Source: Thalassobacillus devorans MSP14
GTDB lineage: Bacteria; Bacillota; Bacilli; Bacillales; Halobacillaceae
Length of the DNA stretch: 64,000 nt
NCBI RefSeq assembly: GCF_000496835.1
Contig: NZ_KI543239.1
Span: 1-64,000 of the forward strand
Reading direction: 5' to 3'
The translations under genes were made by a program, and so were the position numbers. A model generated the notes under the pieces. It was not told where the DNA came from, searched no databases, and saw only the letters and a program-made list of their open reading frames with translations. This document shows positions 27,459-37,183 of this stretch, one piece after another; positions within the stretch are counted from its first letter, which is position 1; the number at the start of each line of letters is the position of its first letter.

Positions 27459-28352
27459 TCAATCTTTAGGTACCACATTTTCGATAGTAGACCAGTCAAA
27501 TGTGCCGGCGCGAATTTTTTCACGGCGTTCTTGCGTTATGATATCAGGTGGACGCCCTCCTTTTGGCCAGTCATTTTCATGATCTTCCCAGATCGGACGG
27601 TCATGGGAGAGAACATAGGCAGCTAAGTCTGCTGCTTCCTGATCGGTTAATGTATTTTCATCGCCTTTAGGCATATTTGTCTGGATATAACCAGCAGCTT
27701 TACTGAGACGTCCCATGCCAGCCCCGTCATTGAAAGAGCCATCTCCCCAAAGTGGCGGTCCTGCATTAGCGGTTCTTCCTGCACCATCTGCACCGTGACA
27801 AGTGATACAGCCTTTTGTTTCGTACAATTCTTCGCCGCGGGCGACGTCAGGTTCTGGAACTTTGTCCATATTAGGTTTTTGCATTTTTTCTAATTTTTCT
27901 CCCTGTGCTGCTCCTTTTGACAGGTAAGTCATGTAAGCAACCATCGCACGCATTTCGCGGCTATCATGTTCTAATGGCACTCCGTTCATGCTTCGCTGCA
28001 TACAGCCATTGACACGATCTTCTAAAGTGAAAATGGTGTCAGAACGAGGACGATAAACAGGAAACTGAGATGCTACTCCGATAAAGGAATTCGTATTGGA
28101 TACACCACCATTCGCATGGCAGCTTGTACAGGAAAGTTCGTTTCCGACTTCATCCGCAAGCATGGTGTTGGTATTGTACATTAGTTTTTGTCCATACATG
28201 ATTTCTTTGGTTGCAGGGTCATCCGGATCCAGTTCTGCTAATTTATTTTCATAATTTTGCGGGGTATCGAACTGGGACTCTTCACTTGAGCAGGCTGCAA
28301 ATGCTGCGATTATTAAAAACAAAGCAAATATCAGCCATTTGTTCTTCCACAT
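27459..28352 (-). CDS. Diheme c-type cytochrome lipoprotein (TsdA/SoxA-like) 1
   Basis: 297-aa lipoprotein: hydrophobic leader and lipobox AFAAC with lipidated C21. Two heme-binding motifs, CTSCH 75-79 and CITCH 182-186, and a conserved cysteine C117 in the NGCMQRSMNG motif, which serves as an unusual axial heme ligand in thiosulfate dehydrogenase-type cytochromes. Likely faces the outer side of the membrane and passes electrons, possibly from thiosulfate. ATG 28352 has AGGAGG upstream. It is a close tandem paralogue of the next gene. Confidence 0.8.
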   Translation of the reverse strand: MWKNKWLIFALFLIIAAFAACSSEESQFDTPQNYENKLAELDPDDPATKEIMYGQKLMYNTNTMLADEVGNELSCTSCHANGGVSNTNSFIGVASQFPVYRPRSDTIFTLEDRVNGCMQRSMNGVPLEHDSREMRAMVAYMTYLSKGAAQGEKLEKMQKPNMDKVPEPDVARGEELYETKGCITCHGADGAGRTANAGPPLWGDGSFNDGAGMGRLSKAAGYIQTNMPKGDENTLTDQEAADLAAYVLSHDRPIWEDHENDWPKGGRPPDIITQERREKIRAGTFDWSTIENVVPKD

Positions 28353-28458
28353 GCAACTGCCTCCTAACTTTCTCATATTGTTGAATACAATTGGAATGAT
28401 GTCAGTGATATTGATTAAAAAACATGTCATTATTACCAGACAAAAAAGTCGTTATGGA

Positions 28459-28490
28459 GAAGAACTCCAACATGTCATTGGAGTTTCTTC
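28459..28490 (-). terminator. Hairpin between the two cytochrome genes
   Basis: Stem GAAGAACTCCAA/TTGGAGTTTCTTC (one bulged base) between the paralogues; T-rich sequence follows only at a distance on the minus strand, so attenuation rather than full termination is possible. Confidence 0.5.
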
Positions 28491-28496
28491 TTCTTT

Positions 28497-29417
28497 TTAA
28501 TCCGCTGGGACTACATTTTCAATTTCAGTCCAATCAAATTCACCTTTTCGGATTTGTTCGCGTCGATCCTGTGTAATAATATCCGTAGGGCGACCGCCTT
28601 TTGGCCAGTCATTTTCATGTCCTTCCCAAATAGGTCTCTCATGGGAGAGGATGTAAGCGGCAAGGTCAGCAGCTTCCTGATCGGTCAAATTCTTTCCATC
28701 GCCAGGTGGCATATTCCGTTTTAAATAACCTGACATTTTTGATAAGCGTGTCATACCGGCGCCATCATTGAATGAATTTTTCCCCCATAAAGCTGGTCCT
28801 GAAGTTGCTCCTGTCCCTGATCCATCCTGAGCATGACAGGACATGCAATTCTTCTCGGAATAGAGTTCCTCACCCCTTGCTATATCAGGCTCTGGAATTT
28901 TTTCCATATTATTCTGCATCCGCCATGGGAGGTCTGCGTCGTAATCAATGCCTTCTGATATGTAAGTAAGGTAGGCAACCATACCACGCAATTCATCACT
29001 CCTGCGATCAAGTTTTTCCCCATCCATACTACGAACCATACACCCGTTGATGCGGTCGGATAACGTGAACATTACCCCTTCGCGAGGGCGGTATTGTGGG
29101 AACTGTGTAGCTACTCCGACCATAGAGGAGCCTTTTCCAAGCCCGCCATCAGCATGGCAGCTGGCGCAGGAGAGCTCATTGCCCACTTCCTCGGATAACA
29201 CGGTGTTCGTTTCGTTAAAGACTTTTTCCCCAAGCTTAATATATTCAGTCATTGGGTCATCGGGATCTAAATCGTCCGTGGAAGGAGGGTCATACTTTGG
29301 TTCTTCTGGTGTTCGTTCGTAGGGAAATTCTTTTGTGACAATTTCATTGTTGGAACATGCTGTAATAGTAGCTATGAGTAATAGCAGCATCCATAAAAAC
29401 CATTTGTTTTTCACCAT
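28497..29417 (-). CDS. Diheme c-type cytochrome lipoprotein (TsdA/SoxA-like) 2
   Basis: 306 aa. Lipobox ITAC with C21, heme motifs CASCH 84-88 and CMSCH 191-195, and the cysteine C126 in NGCMVRSMDG. It shares a long, nearly identical C-terminal region with its neighbour (DQEAADLAAY, HENDWPKGGRP). The product sits upstream in the same orientation, so the pair may be cotranscribed. RBS AGGAGG. The two differ most in the linker after the lipid anchor. Confidence 0.8.
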   Translation of the reverse strand: MVKNKWFLWMLLLLIATITACSNNEIVTKEFPYERTPEEPKYDPPSTDDLDPDDPMTEYIKLGEKVFNETNTVLSEEVGNELSCASCHADGGLGKGSSMVGVATQFPQYRPREGVMFTLSDRINGCMVRSMDGEKLDRRSDELRGMVAYLTYISEGIDYDADLPWRMQNNMEKIPEPDIARGEELYSEKNCMSCHAQDGSGTGATSGPALWGKNSFNDGAGMTRLSKMSGYLKRNMPPGDGKNLTDQEAADLAAYILSHERPIWEGHENDWPKGGRPTDIITQDRREQIRKGEFDWTEIENVVPAD

Positions 29418-29544
29418 TTTTAACCTCCTGGTCTCTGGTTGTTAAGGTAGTGTTGACATAATTGTAATAAATTTTTGGAGGTAATATATAGGAAATGAGA
29501 TTTCTACACATAATCTTCATAATATTTCGCCTTATCTGATAATT

Positions 29545-29571
29545 AAATGCGGATGTATGTTATACATCCGC
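29545..29571 (-). terminator. Terminator overlapping the stop of the helical-repeat gene
   Basis: Minus-strand hairpin GCGGATGTAT-AAC-ATACATCCGC: the TAA stop codon is in the stem-loop, followed by ATTTAATT. Confidence 0.75.
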
Positions 29572-30951
29572 GGTCATACTGATGTATAGCTGCTGGTAGG
29601 CTTTCGCTTCTTCTGTCATCCCTTTTTCACTATATATTTTAGCTAACCATTTTATTGGTGTAGGATCATTTTCCTTCAATTCCATTTCCCAGCTGAAGCA
29701 TTCTAAGGCTCCGTCCAAATAGCGGAAATGGTAATATAATTCGCCCAGCTGGTCTTGATTGTCTAAATCATTGGTCAGGGATTTGATTTGTTTCGCTTTT
29801 TGAATGGCGGGACGTGCTTCTGGGGTACCTTCCAATGGTTTTAACCATTCGATAACCCCGTTTATTCCTGTGTCAATCATCAAAATTTCAATACATTCGT
29901 AAAGGATGTTATTAGCACGCTCAGGATGTGTGTGGAATAGTGGCAGCATAAATTTATTTAAATGATTGATATTGGACTGGTTTATTGGGCTGTAATTCTC
30001 TAAAAGGTGCATCATTTTATTTTCTTGATTTGCTGAAAGTACTAATGAATGTTTGTGAAGAAGTGCCATAACTTTTTCAATACTATCTGATTGTAAGTAT
30101 AGAGAAAGCATGTCTTGCAATAAGGGTTTGAACTCTGGAATTTGTGCGTATAGATACTCTAATGAGGAACGTATTCCCGAATTATGGAAATGTGATTCAC
30201 ACTGCTGTTTGAAAGCAGTATAGACCTCTTTGTTTGGCGAAGAGATTAGATGATTAGTTGAGAGAGCGATTTGGTCTATCCATCGGCCTTGTGATTCTAG
30301 TAAGGCGAAAAGTTCATGAAAGACATCGCTTTCGCTATGTTGAGAAAATAAAATTTTTTCATAGAACAAGGGGTCCTTAACGCGTAAGGTTTCATCACAG
30401 GTATCGTAAAGGTTTCGGTAGGGATTAGCTGCTACTTCATGCTTTACTTTTCGTACCCATTCATTTTCAGGCATCTGTTCGGAAAGCAGCTGGATGATGC
30501 GGTGACCGGCAAACATTTTTCCGTCTCGTCTATGCTGATAATATAGCGATTGAATATAGCTGAAAAGTTTATCTTTCTCGATAAAGGAATCGAAGTACGT
30601 AGCAATCAGGGCAAGTTCCTGGGGAGTATACGTTTTTTTTAGCGATTTGAATAGCTGTTGGAAACTTTGTCTTTTTATATGCTTTTCCGGGGGAATTAAC
30701 GCACGTATGAGAGGGTGGTGGGGAGCAATAAGAATACCTTTTTCAAAAGCCTTGTTGACGTGGCTGTCAGGGCTTAGACCTTCGTCTTTCACTACATTAA
30801 GAAACCGGTTTTTATAAAAAAGGAGATAATAGATATTATGTTCCGGGTCAGTAGCTTTTAAAACTTTGCTTTGAATATACACAGCCAGCTGTTCTGCTTT
30901 TAGTGGTACAGAGCTATTATTGGTTTTTAATGAAAGGGTGATCGGTTCCAT
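29560..30951 (-). CDS. Large helical-repeat (TPR-like) protein of unknown function
   Basis: 463 aa, soluble, almost entirely helical in appearance. Its last 60 residues read as a TPR-like pair (LGELYYHFRYLDGALECFSWEMELKEND, then IYSEKGMTEEAKAYQ; given here as separate pieces of one run). No enzymatic motif or DNA-binding domain is visible. Good RBS (AGGAGGG). Stand-alone gene whose terminator overlaps its stop codon. I do not recognise the family. Confidence 0.75.
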   Translation of the reverse strand: MEPITLSLKTNNSSVPLKAEQLAVYIQSKVLKATDPEHNIYYLLFYKNRFLNVVKDEGLSPDSHVNKAFEKGILIAPHHPLIRALIPPEKHIKRQSFQQLFKSLKKTYTPQELALIATYFDSFIEKDKLFSYIQSLYYQHRRDGKMFAGHRIIQLLSEQMPENEWVRKVKHEVAANPYRNLYDTCDETLRVKDPLFYEKILFSQHSESDVFHELFALLESQGRWIDQIALSTNHLISSPNKEVYTAFKQQCESHFHNSGIRSSLEYLYAQIPEFKPLLQDMLSLYLQSDSIEKVMALLHKHSLVLSANQENKMMHLLENYSPINQSNINHLNKFMLPLFHTHPERANNILYECIEILMIDTGINGVIEWLKPLEGTPEARPAIQKAKQIKSLTNDLDNQDQLGELYYHFRYLDGALECFSWEMELKENDPTPIKWLAKIYSEKGMTEEAKAYQQLYISMTADV

Positions 30952-31006
30952 GGTATCCCTCCTAGATTTACCTTGACTATAACAAATATGGCAATGATTT
31001 TCACGT

Positions 31007-31034
31007 TAAAAAGAGAACCCTGGATGGGTTCTCT
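31007..31034 (-). terminator. Terminator of the dicarboxylate transporter gene
   Basis: Minus-strand stem AGAGAACCC/GGGTTCTCT followed by TTTTTAA. Confidence 0.85.
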
Positions 31035-31044
31035 CTAATCACGA

Positions 31045-32694
31045 TTATTTGAATTGTTCCGGAAAGCTGGTTAAATCGATGCCCCACACAAGCGGCATCA
31101 CGAAATAAATAAAGAGCGCAATGATAAATATCGCTACTATATTAAGAAAGAAACCGGCTTTGGCCATATCCGGAATTCTTAGATATCCCGAGCCAAATAC
31201 AACGGCGTTTGGTGGGGTGGCGACTGGCAGCATAAAAGCACAGGATGCTGCAAGGCCTGCCCCGATCATCAAGCTGTACGGGTGAACATTGATTGCTGCT
31301 GCAAGAGAGGCCATAATTGGGAACATCATGGTTCCTGTAGCAGTATTAGACGTAATTTCGGTTAAGAAGATGACAAGGCCAATGACGGCAAGCAAAATTA
31401 TGAAGAAATTCACATTTGCAAGTACTGTCAACTGTTCCCCGAACCATTCGGCTAAACCTGACTCTTTGAAACCGGCAGCAATAGCAAGACCGCCGCCGAA
31501 CAGTAACAGGATGCCCCAAGGCAATTGTTTAGCCGTATCCCAGTCGATCAAGGCTTCTCCGCGGTAACGCTTCGATGGGATCACAAAGAGAATCAAGGAA
31601 GCCGAGATAGCTATAATGGCGTCATTGATGCCAGGGATGAATTCACTTAATAAAAATGAGCGGGTGATCCAGGCGAGAGCAGCCAGGGTGAATACCGTCA
31701 TAACTGCCTTTTCTTCAGAAACCATTTTACCCAGAGCAGTCTGTTCATCACGGATGACTTTTTGACCGCCGGGAAGCTGATCCAACTTCATTTTATAAGC
31801 GACTTTAACTAAATAAAACCAGGCGATAATTAAAAATACGGCGGAAATCGGCACACCGAAAAGCATCCAGCGGGCAAAAGATATTTCGACTCCATATAAC
31901 TCTGAGACAATACCGGCAAAGATGGTGTTCGGGGGAGTACCGATTAATGTTCCAAGACCACCGATGGAAGCGGAATAGGCAATCCCAAGCATCAAGGCCT
32001 TTCCGAAATTGAAATTTTCCGGGCTGGTATCAATGGAATCATCATCCTTCAATAAATCTGATACCTGATAAATGATCGCAAGTCCGATTGGCACCATCAT
32101 CATAGCTGTGGCGGTATTAGAAATCCACATCGATAAAGCACCGGTAGCTACCATAAATCCTAAAATGATTTTTTCTGTGCTGGTTCCTATCACAGAAATG
32201 ATCCACAGCGCTATCCGTTTATGTAAGTTCCAGCGCTGCATGGCCAATGCAATGATAAACCCACCCATAAACAGGAAGATTGTGTCTGAACCATAAGAGG
32301 AAGCTGTCGCGTCTATATCCAGTCCGCCAGTCAATGGGAATAAAACAATCGGCAATAGGGATGTTGCAGGAATAGGTATGGCTTCGGTGATCCACCAGGC
32401 AGCAATCCAAAGGGTGGAGGCTAAGATAGCCACTCCCTCTTGAGAAAGTGATTCTGGGTTTACAAATAATAATGTCAGTAAAAATAAGAGCGGCCCCAGC
32501 CACAAGCCGATTTTTTGCCTGGCATCGAAGCCTGAAGGCGGTTGATCATCTTCTTTTTTGTGACGGGTACTTTCTGCTGATTCTGTGTCCCACTTCGTGT
32601 TTCCGCTTACAGAAAAACGGAGCAGGTCTTTCGCTTCATGGTGCATATTCCACATCCGTTTCCATATAGTGGAAGCGCCACTCATCAAGTTCAT
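31045..32694 (-). CDS. DASS family sodium/dicarboxylate (anion) transporter
   Basis: 549-aa SLC13-type membrane protein. An N-terminal soluble stretch of about 65 residues precedes about 11 helices. Family signatures: WITEAIPIPATSLLP near 103, SNTATAMMMVPIG near 190, and the second SNT motif in EITSNTATGTMMFPI near 445, which form sodium and carboxylate sites. Expected to import succinate, malate or fumarate with sodium. RBS GGAGGTAC. An unusual long palindrome lies upstream. Confidence 0.92.
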   Translation of the reverse strand: MNLMSGASTIWKRMWNMHHEAKDLLRFSVSGNTKWDTESAESTRHKKEDDQPPSGFDARQKIGLWLGPLLFLLTLLFVNPESLSQEGVAILASTLWIAAWWITEAIPIPATSLLPIVLFPLTGGLDIDATASSYGSDTIFLFMGGFIIALAMQRWNLHKRIALWIISVIGTSTEKIILGFMVATGALSMWISNTATAMMMVPIGLAIIYQVSDLLKDDDSIDTSPENFNFGKALMLGIAYSASIGGLGTLIGTPPNTIFAGIVSELYGVEISFARWMLFGVPISAVFLIIAWFYLVKVAYKMKLDQLPGGQKVIRDEQTALGKMVSEEKAVMTVFTLAALAWITRSFLLSEFIPGINDAIIAISASLILFVIPSKRYRGEALIDWDTAKQLPWGILLLFGGGLAIAAGFKESGLAEWFGEQLTVLANVNFFIILLAVIGLVIFLTEITSNTATGTMMFPIMASLAAAINVHPYSLMIGAGLAASCAFMLPVATPPNAVVFGSGYLRIPDMAKAGFFLNIVAIFIIALFIYFVMPLVWGIDLTSFPEQFK

Positions 32695-32756
32695 TTTTGT
32701 ACCTCCTTTAAAGCAGTATCATTGGTATTTACCACCATAACATAATTTAATAACTT

Positions 32757-32807
32757 ATTATTCGATTACACATAAAATTTCGACAATTTTATGTGTAATC
32801 GAATAAT
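32757..32807. repeat. 23-bp perfect inverted repeat upstream of the dicarboxylate transporter
   Basis: Left arm 32757-32779 and right arm 32785-32807 are exact complements, separated by TCGAC. No T run follows on either strand, which argues against a simple terminator. It lies about 60 bases before the transporter start. Confidence 0.8.
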
Positions 32808-32884
32808 TCGCTTCTATAAAATAGTAAAATTATATCGGGTGATCATTGGTTATTTCCTCAAATTATAAAACTTTTAGCACATAG

Positions 32885-32923
32885 AAAAGCAGGCCGTCGA
32901 GTCGGCATTGACGGCCTGCTTTT
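32885..32923. terminator. Bidirectional-looking terminator
   Basis: 14-bp stem AAAAGCAGGCCGTC/GACGGCCTGCTTTT with T runs on both strands. It lies between glutamate dehydrogenase and the transporter; on the minus strand it ends upstream transcription of glutamate dehydrogenase. Confidence 0.8.
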
Positions 32924-33048
32924 ATTTCGGCTGGGTTCATATAAAATACTTCTGAACGGGCTGTATCAACCGACAGCACCTGTCCCCTTTGGGGATTTAT
33001 TTAGTATTTAGTCGAACACCCATACCAGCAAAGCGTTTGGGCTTTTGG

Positions 33049-34428
33049 TCAATAAAGCTTTCCCTGGCGATATAACACAGTCGAGAGCTTTGTTACAGAG
33101 TGGATATAGCAGTTTTGCCGCAATGGAAAAGGATCTTTGAAGAATTGCGGTAAAATGGTATCTAATGTTTCCTGCATTTTATCATATAATTTATCATAGA
33201 TCTGATCTTCCGTATCAAACTGTGTTTCTCTTCCTTGCATCCATTCAAAATATGAAACAATTACGCCGCCTGCGTTAGCCAGAATATCAGGCACAATAAG
33301 CACACCTCGATCACTCAAATATTGATCGGCGTCTTCCGTTACTGGAGCATTAGCGCCTTCCACAATCAAGCGGGCTTTTATATTTTCCATATTTCCAGTG
33401 TGGACTTGGTCTTCCAGGGCAGCCAGGAATAAGGCATCGACTTCTATTTCTAATAAATCGTCCCTGTTAAGAACTGTTGCCTTAATTTCATGTTCTGCTA
33501 ACGTTTCGTCATCGACTGGCAGGTCGCCTTTATGTTTTTTACCATATTTGATGAGAGCCGGGATATCGAGACCCTCTGAGTTATATAAGGTGACATTACG
33601 ATCACTGACAGCAACCACTTTATTTTGCAGATAATTGCATTGATATGCCTGAAGCGCTGCCACTGATCCAACATTTCCAAACCCTTGAATCGCGATAGAC
33701 AATGGACGGTCATAGTGCTCCATGGCAGTTCTGGCAAATCTGTTATCACTATCTTTCATCCATGGGTGATTCTCTTTGATAAAGTTATGCATCATATAAC
33801 GAAACGTAAAATATACCCCTTTTCCAGTAGCAGCTCTTCTGCCAAGAGAGCCACCATTAATCACACTTTTCCCCGTGAAACTCCCCCGGTAGGGCTGACC
33901 TGGATGAATCGTTTTATACTCAGCCATCATCCAATCCATCTCCCTTGCGCCAGTGCCTACATCGGGAGCAGGGATATCTTTTTCTGTTCCTAAAATATCA
34001 CTGAAATACTGGACATATTTTTTACAAATCAAGTTCAGTTCCTTGTCTGTATATTCTCTGGGATTGATGATGACCCCGCCTTTGGCTCCTCCAAATGGCA
34101 CCTCGTGAAGCGCGTTTTTTAAAGTCATCAATTTGGCCAGGTTAGAAACTTCATCTTCATTGACAGATTCATGGAATCGGATGCCGCCTTTATAAGGGCC
34201 TAACGTTTTATTATGCTGGACCCGAAAAGCGGGGACACGGACTACTGTGCCATTTTCTAAAGCAATCCTCAGAAAGGATTTGTTGACATGATTGGGGGTT
34301 GAAAGGATGGAGACTAATGACTTGAACGCCTGCTGTCTTGACTCATCCCGCAGGTCCGGTAAAAACGAGTCGTCTTCTGCTAAGGCGTTCAAAGATGATT
34401 CAATAATGTCTTCTGTTTTCTTTTCCAT
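33049..34428 (-). CDS. Glu/Leu/Phe/Val dehydrogenase (glutamate dehydrogenase-like)
   Basis: 459 aa. The catalytic lysine is in GGAKGG (113-118); substrate-binding K80 (GPYKGGIRFH) and the Rossmann motif GFGNVG are present. It converts glutamate to 2-oxoglutarate with NAD(P). It is longer than typical RocG (about 425 aa), with an insertion near 215-245 rich in charged residues. The substrate could also be another amino acid, since the family covers several. RBS GGAGGG. Confidence 0.88.
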   Translation of the reverse strand: MEKKTEDIIESSLNALAEDDSFLPDLRDESRQQAFKSLVSILSTPNHVNKSFLRIALENGTVVRVPAFRVQHNKTLGPYKGGIRFHESVNEDEVSNLAKLMTLKNALHEVPFGGAKGGVIINPREYTDKELNLICKKYVQYFSDILGTEKDIPAPDVGTGAREMDWMMAEYKTIHPGQPYRGSFTGKSVINGGSLGRRAATGKGVYFTFRYMMHNFIKENHPWMKDSDNRFARTAMEHYDRPLSIAIQGFGNVGSVAALQAYQCNYLQNKVVAVSDRNVTLYNSEGLDIPALIKYGKKHKGDLPVDDETLAEHEIKATVLNRDDLLEIEVDALFLAALEDQVHTGNMENIKARLIVEGANAPVTEDADQYLSDRGVLIVPDILANAGGVIVSYFEWMQGRETQFDTEDQIYDKLYDKMQETLDTILPQFFKDPFPLRQNCYIHSVTKLSTVLYRQGKLY

Positions 34429-34554
34429 AAAAGATACCCTCCTGCAGAAAGAATATATACATGCTATATTTATTCCTTCCCCTTTATTACATATTAGTAA
34501 TCATAAAGTTACATTTGCGTAACGGTTGGAGGGGATATTGATATAAGATCCCAT

Positions 34555-34580
34555 TAAAAAACGGCCCTAAGGCCGTCTTT
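34555..34580 (-). terminator. Terminator of the LVIVD protein gene
   Basis: Stem ACGGCC-CTAA-GGCCGT with T run on the minus strand. Confidence 0.85.
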
Positions 34581-34586
34581 TATGAG

Positions 34587-35966
34587 TTATTCGGTTTCAA
34601 TAGGTGCGTCCTCGCTGGTTGGATTTTTTTGTAATACCTTAAGGCCCTGTCCCATATCAGAAGCAAGCACATAATTGCGATCTACATAAACACCCCAAAT
34701 GTTAGAGTGGCTCGGAATGTAAGCTCCTACCTCCACAGGATTTGCAGGGTCGGTAATATCAACTGCACGTACACCTCCAGAGTAGTGGGACAAGTAAAGG
34801 GTATTTCCTCTCACTTTCGGGTCATGAACCGTCGCGCCCCCTGGAATAGTTTCCGTAAAGTCTGTTTTAAATGAGCTTAGAAGCTTCGGGTTTGTTTTAT
34901 CATTGATATCATAAATCATGGTATACCCGTAAGCGGACTCGAAGCCATCACGGACTGGCCCGAATACTTCCCTGGTTTCAATAAGAATATTCCCGCCTTT
35001 AGCGAGGGTGGAAGAGTGAGCTGCTCCCTGAACGTTCGGTGCAAAGTCGGTCCGTCCTAAATAAACAGGGCTTTCCGGATTTCGAATATCAAGGATTATG
35101 GTCCCCAGATCCCAATAGGAAAGGTAAGCAGTATCACCATTATTATCAGTCATGACACTATGAGCGAAGGAGGCTCTCTTGACCCCGTCTTCGTCTGTCC
35201 AATTATATCCATCATAGTTCTCATCACTAACCTCATCGATGTAATCCCTGGGATTGAATTGATAGATAGACTCAGGAGCGGATGGGTTGCTGACATCAAC
35301 CAGGTGTACGTCCATCTTTTCTCCGTGGGAATAATAATCCGCATAGTTATTTGCTGTCAGCACGTAAGGTTTTCCGTCTTGAACAAACAGGTATAATTCA
35401 TGTGTGCCCCGTGAACCCGAGGTATCTTCCCAAAAGCCCAGTTTCACTGGATTCTCAGGGTTGGTGACATCGTATAATAAAAATCCCCCTGTCGCATCAG
35501 ATGATCTGTCCAGCTTCTGTACACTTACAGCAGCCAGGTCACCTTTGAAACTTGGTGTATTGACGGATTTTACGATCACTTTCTCCTGCCAGGTTCCCTC
35601 GTGGTGAGCGAAGGAAGAAACTTCTTTGGGGTTGGCAGGGTCCTTCATATCGAATACACGGACACCGCCTTCGCCGCCATTGGCTGCGTGGGTGCCAAGG
35701 TAAGCATACCCTTTGTGGCTATAGACATCAGCGGTAGTATTGGACACACCTTCTTTTACTTCCTGCAATTCTACAGCCGCTACTTCTTTCCAGTGATCCA
35801 TATTTTTAGTGCCTTCTAATAAAGGTACTGATAATTCTTCACCAGCCAGATTTTCACCTTTTTCACCGCTGCCGCCTAATTCATCATGTGCGAGGGCAGT
35901 GGCTGGAACCAAAGAAAAGGTGAGTGCACCAGCTAATGTTATATTTAATAATCTTTTCTTTTTCAA
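34587..35966 (-). CDS. Secreted LVIVD-repeat protein
   Basis: 459 aa with a signal peptide (1-26, ALAHDE). The rest is a beta-propeller of LVIVD-like repeats: VRVFDMKDPANPKEV, LYDVTNPENPVKL, VHLVDVSNPSAPESI, IILDIRNPESPVYL, RAVDITDPANPVEV. Molecular function is unknown for the family; proteins of this type are surface or secreted. TTG start at 35966 behind GGGAGG. Single gene. Confidence 0.85.
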   Translation of the reverse strand: MKKKRLLNITLAGALTFSLVPATALAHDELGGSGEKGENLAGEELSVPLLEGTKNMDHWKEVAAVELQEVKEGVSNTTADVYSHKGYAYLGTHAANGGEGGVRVFDMKDPANPKEVSSFAHHEGTWQEKVIVKSVNTPSFKGDLAAVSVQKLDRSSDATGGFLLYDVTNPENPVKLGFWEDTSGSRGTHELYLFVQDGKPYVLTANNYADYYSHGEKMDVHLVDVSNPSAPESIYQFNPRDYIDEVSDENYDGYNWTDEDGVKRASFAHSVMTDNNGDTAYLSYWDLGTIILDIRNPESPVYLGRTDFAPNVQGAAHSSTLAKGGNILIETREVFGPVRDGFESAYGYTMIYDINDKTNPKLLSSFKTDFTETIPGGATVHDPKVRGNTLYLSHYSGGVRAVDITDPANPVEVGAYIPSHSNIWGVYVDRNYVLASDMGQGLKVLQKNPTSEDAPIETE

Positions 35967-36218
35967 AATGGAAACCTCCCAATTGTTTTTATCTCCATTC
36001 CCGGGTTGGAGGACTTTTCCAGATTCAGTATAGCTTAGCTGGTTATAATTAACAATAAATTATGAATTTTCAGTAAAATTATCCTGCATAAATAAGCAGA
36101 TGTTCCTAACATTATTAAATAGAGAGTAGTCAGTATACAGGGGAGGTGTTTAGCCGGGGGTTAAAGTGGAAAACTGAACGTAGCAAGCATCAAAATATAA
36201 GAATAGGTGAGGAATGTG
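35967..36218. other. Divergent intergenic region LVIVD gene/uvsE
   Basis: No gene recognised. Contains a G-rich stretch GGGGAGGTG at 36140-36148 that is not followed by an open frame of meaningful length. Confidence 0.4.
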
Positions 36219-37172
36219 ATGATTCGATTTGGTTATGTCGCCCACGCATTGAATTTATGGGATGCTTCTCCGCAAAAGACAATGACATTTACCCGGTGGA
36301 AGCAGCTGGAGGAGAAGGAGCGAGTTGACAAGCTACATGAAATAACGAGAAAAAACCTGCATCACACTTTGCGCGCACTACACTATAATGTTGCTCATGA
36401 AATTAAACTATACCGCTTTTCTTCTTCCATCGTTCCACTGGCTACACATGAAGACGTACCATGGGATTACATATCCCCATTCACTGATCTTTACCAGGAA
36501 ATAGGGGAATTTGTGAAGAAGTATGAAATTCGGACAAGCTTTCATCCGAACCAGTTCACCCTGTTTACAAGTGATAAACCTCATGTGACCAGGAACGCAG
36601 TCAGGGACATGGAATATCATTATGCGATCGCCGAAGCAATGGGACTCGAAGAAGAGCTGCTCATCAACATCCATGTAGGCGGTGCTTATGGCAATAAAAT
36701 AGAAGCTGTCCAGAGGTTCCATGAGAACCTACGCCAGCTTTCGGATAATATCAAAAAACAAATGACGTTAGAAAATGATGACAAAACTTATACAGCGAGT
36801 GAAACGTTGGCTATTTGTGAAGAAGAACGAATACCGATGATGTTCGATTATCACCATTACGTTGCGAACCGGGAAGAGGAGGAAAGCATGGATGACATTC
36901 TTCCGCGATTTATGGATACATGGGAAGATAGGGTGCACCAGCCTAAACTCCATGTCTCTTCACCAAAGTCAGAAAAAGCATTCCGCAGTCATGCTGATTA
37001 TGTAAGTTTAGATTTTTTACAGCCATTGATTGATAAATTGAAGGAGATTGATCAATCGGTTGATTTTATGGTCGAAGCAAAAGCAAAAGATCGCGCATTA
37101 TTGCAATTAGTGGAAGACATGGCCTCTCAACGTGGTGTAAAACGAGTAGGCGGAGCGACTCTTGAACTTTGA
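36219..37172 (+). CDS. uvsE: UV damage endonuclease UvsE
   Basis: About 317-aa TIM-barrel metalloenzyme (UVDE family) that nicks DNA 5' to UV photoproducts. Conserved features: N-terminal MIRFGYVAHA, SFHPNQFTLF, NIHVGGAYGNK, MMFDYHHY and a C-terminal VEAKAKD. ATG 36219 has AGGTGAGG six bases upstream; in-frame GTG codons at 36207 and 36216 are alternatives. Single gene. Confidence 0.93.
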   Translation: MIRFGYVAHALNLWDASPQKTMTFTRWKQLEEKERVDKLHEITRKNLHHTLRALHYNVAHEIKLYRFSSSIVPLATHEDVPWDYISPFTDLYQEIGEFVKKYEIRTSFHPNQFTLFTSDKPHVTRNAVRDMEYHYAIAEAMGLEEELLINIHVGGAYGNKIEAVQRFHENLRQLSDNIKKQMTLENDDKTYTASETLAICEEERIPMMFDYHHYVANREEEESMDDILPRFMDTWEDRVHQPKLHVSSPKSEKAFRSHADYVSLDFLQPLIDKLKEIDQSVDFMVEAKAKDRALLQLVEDMASQRGVKRVGGATLEL

Positions 37173-37183
37173 GAACGGTTAAC

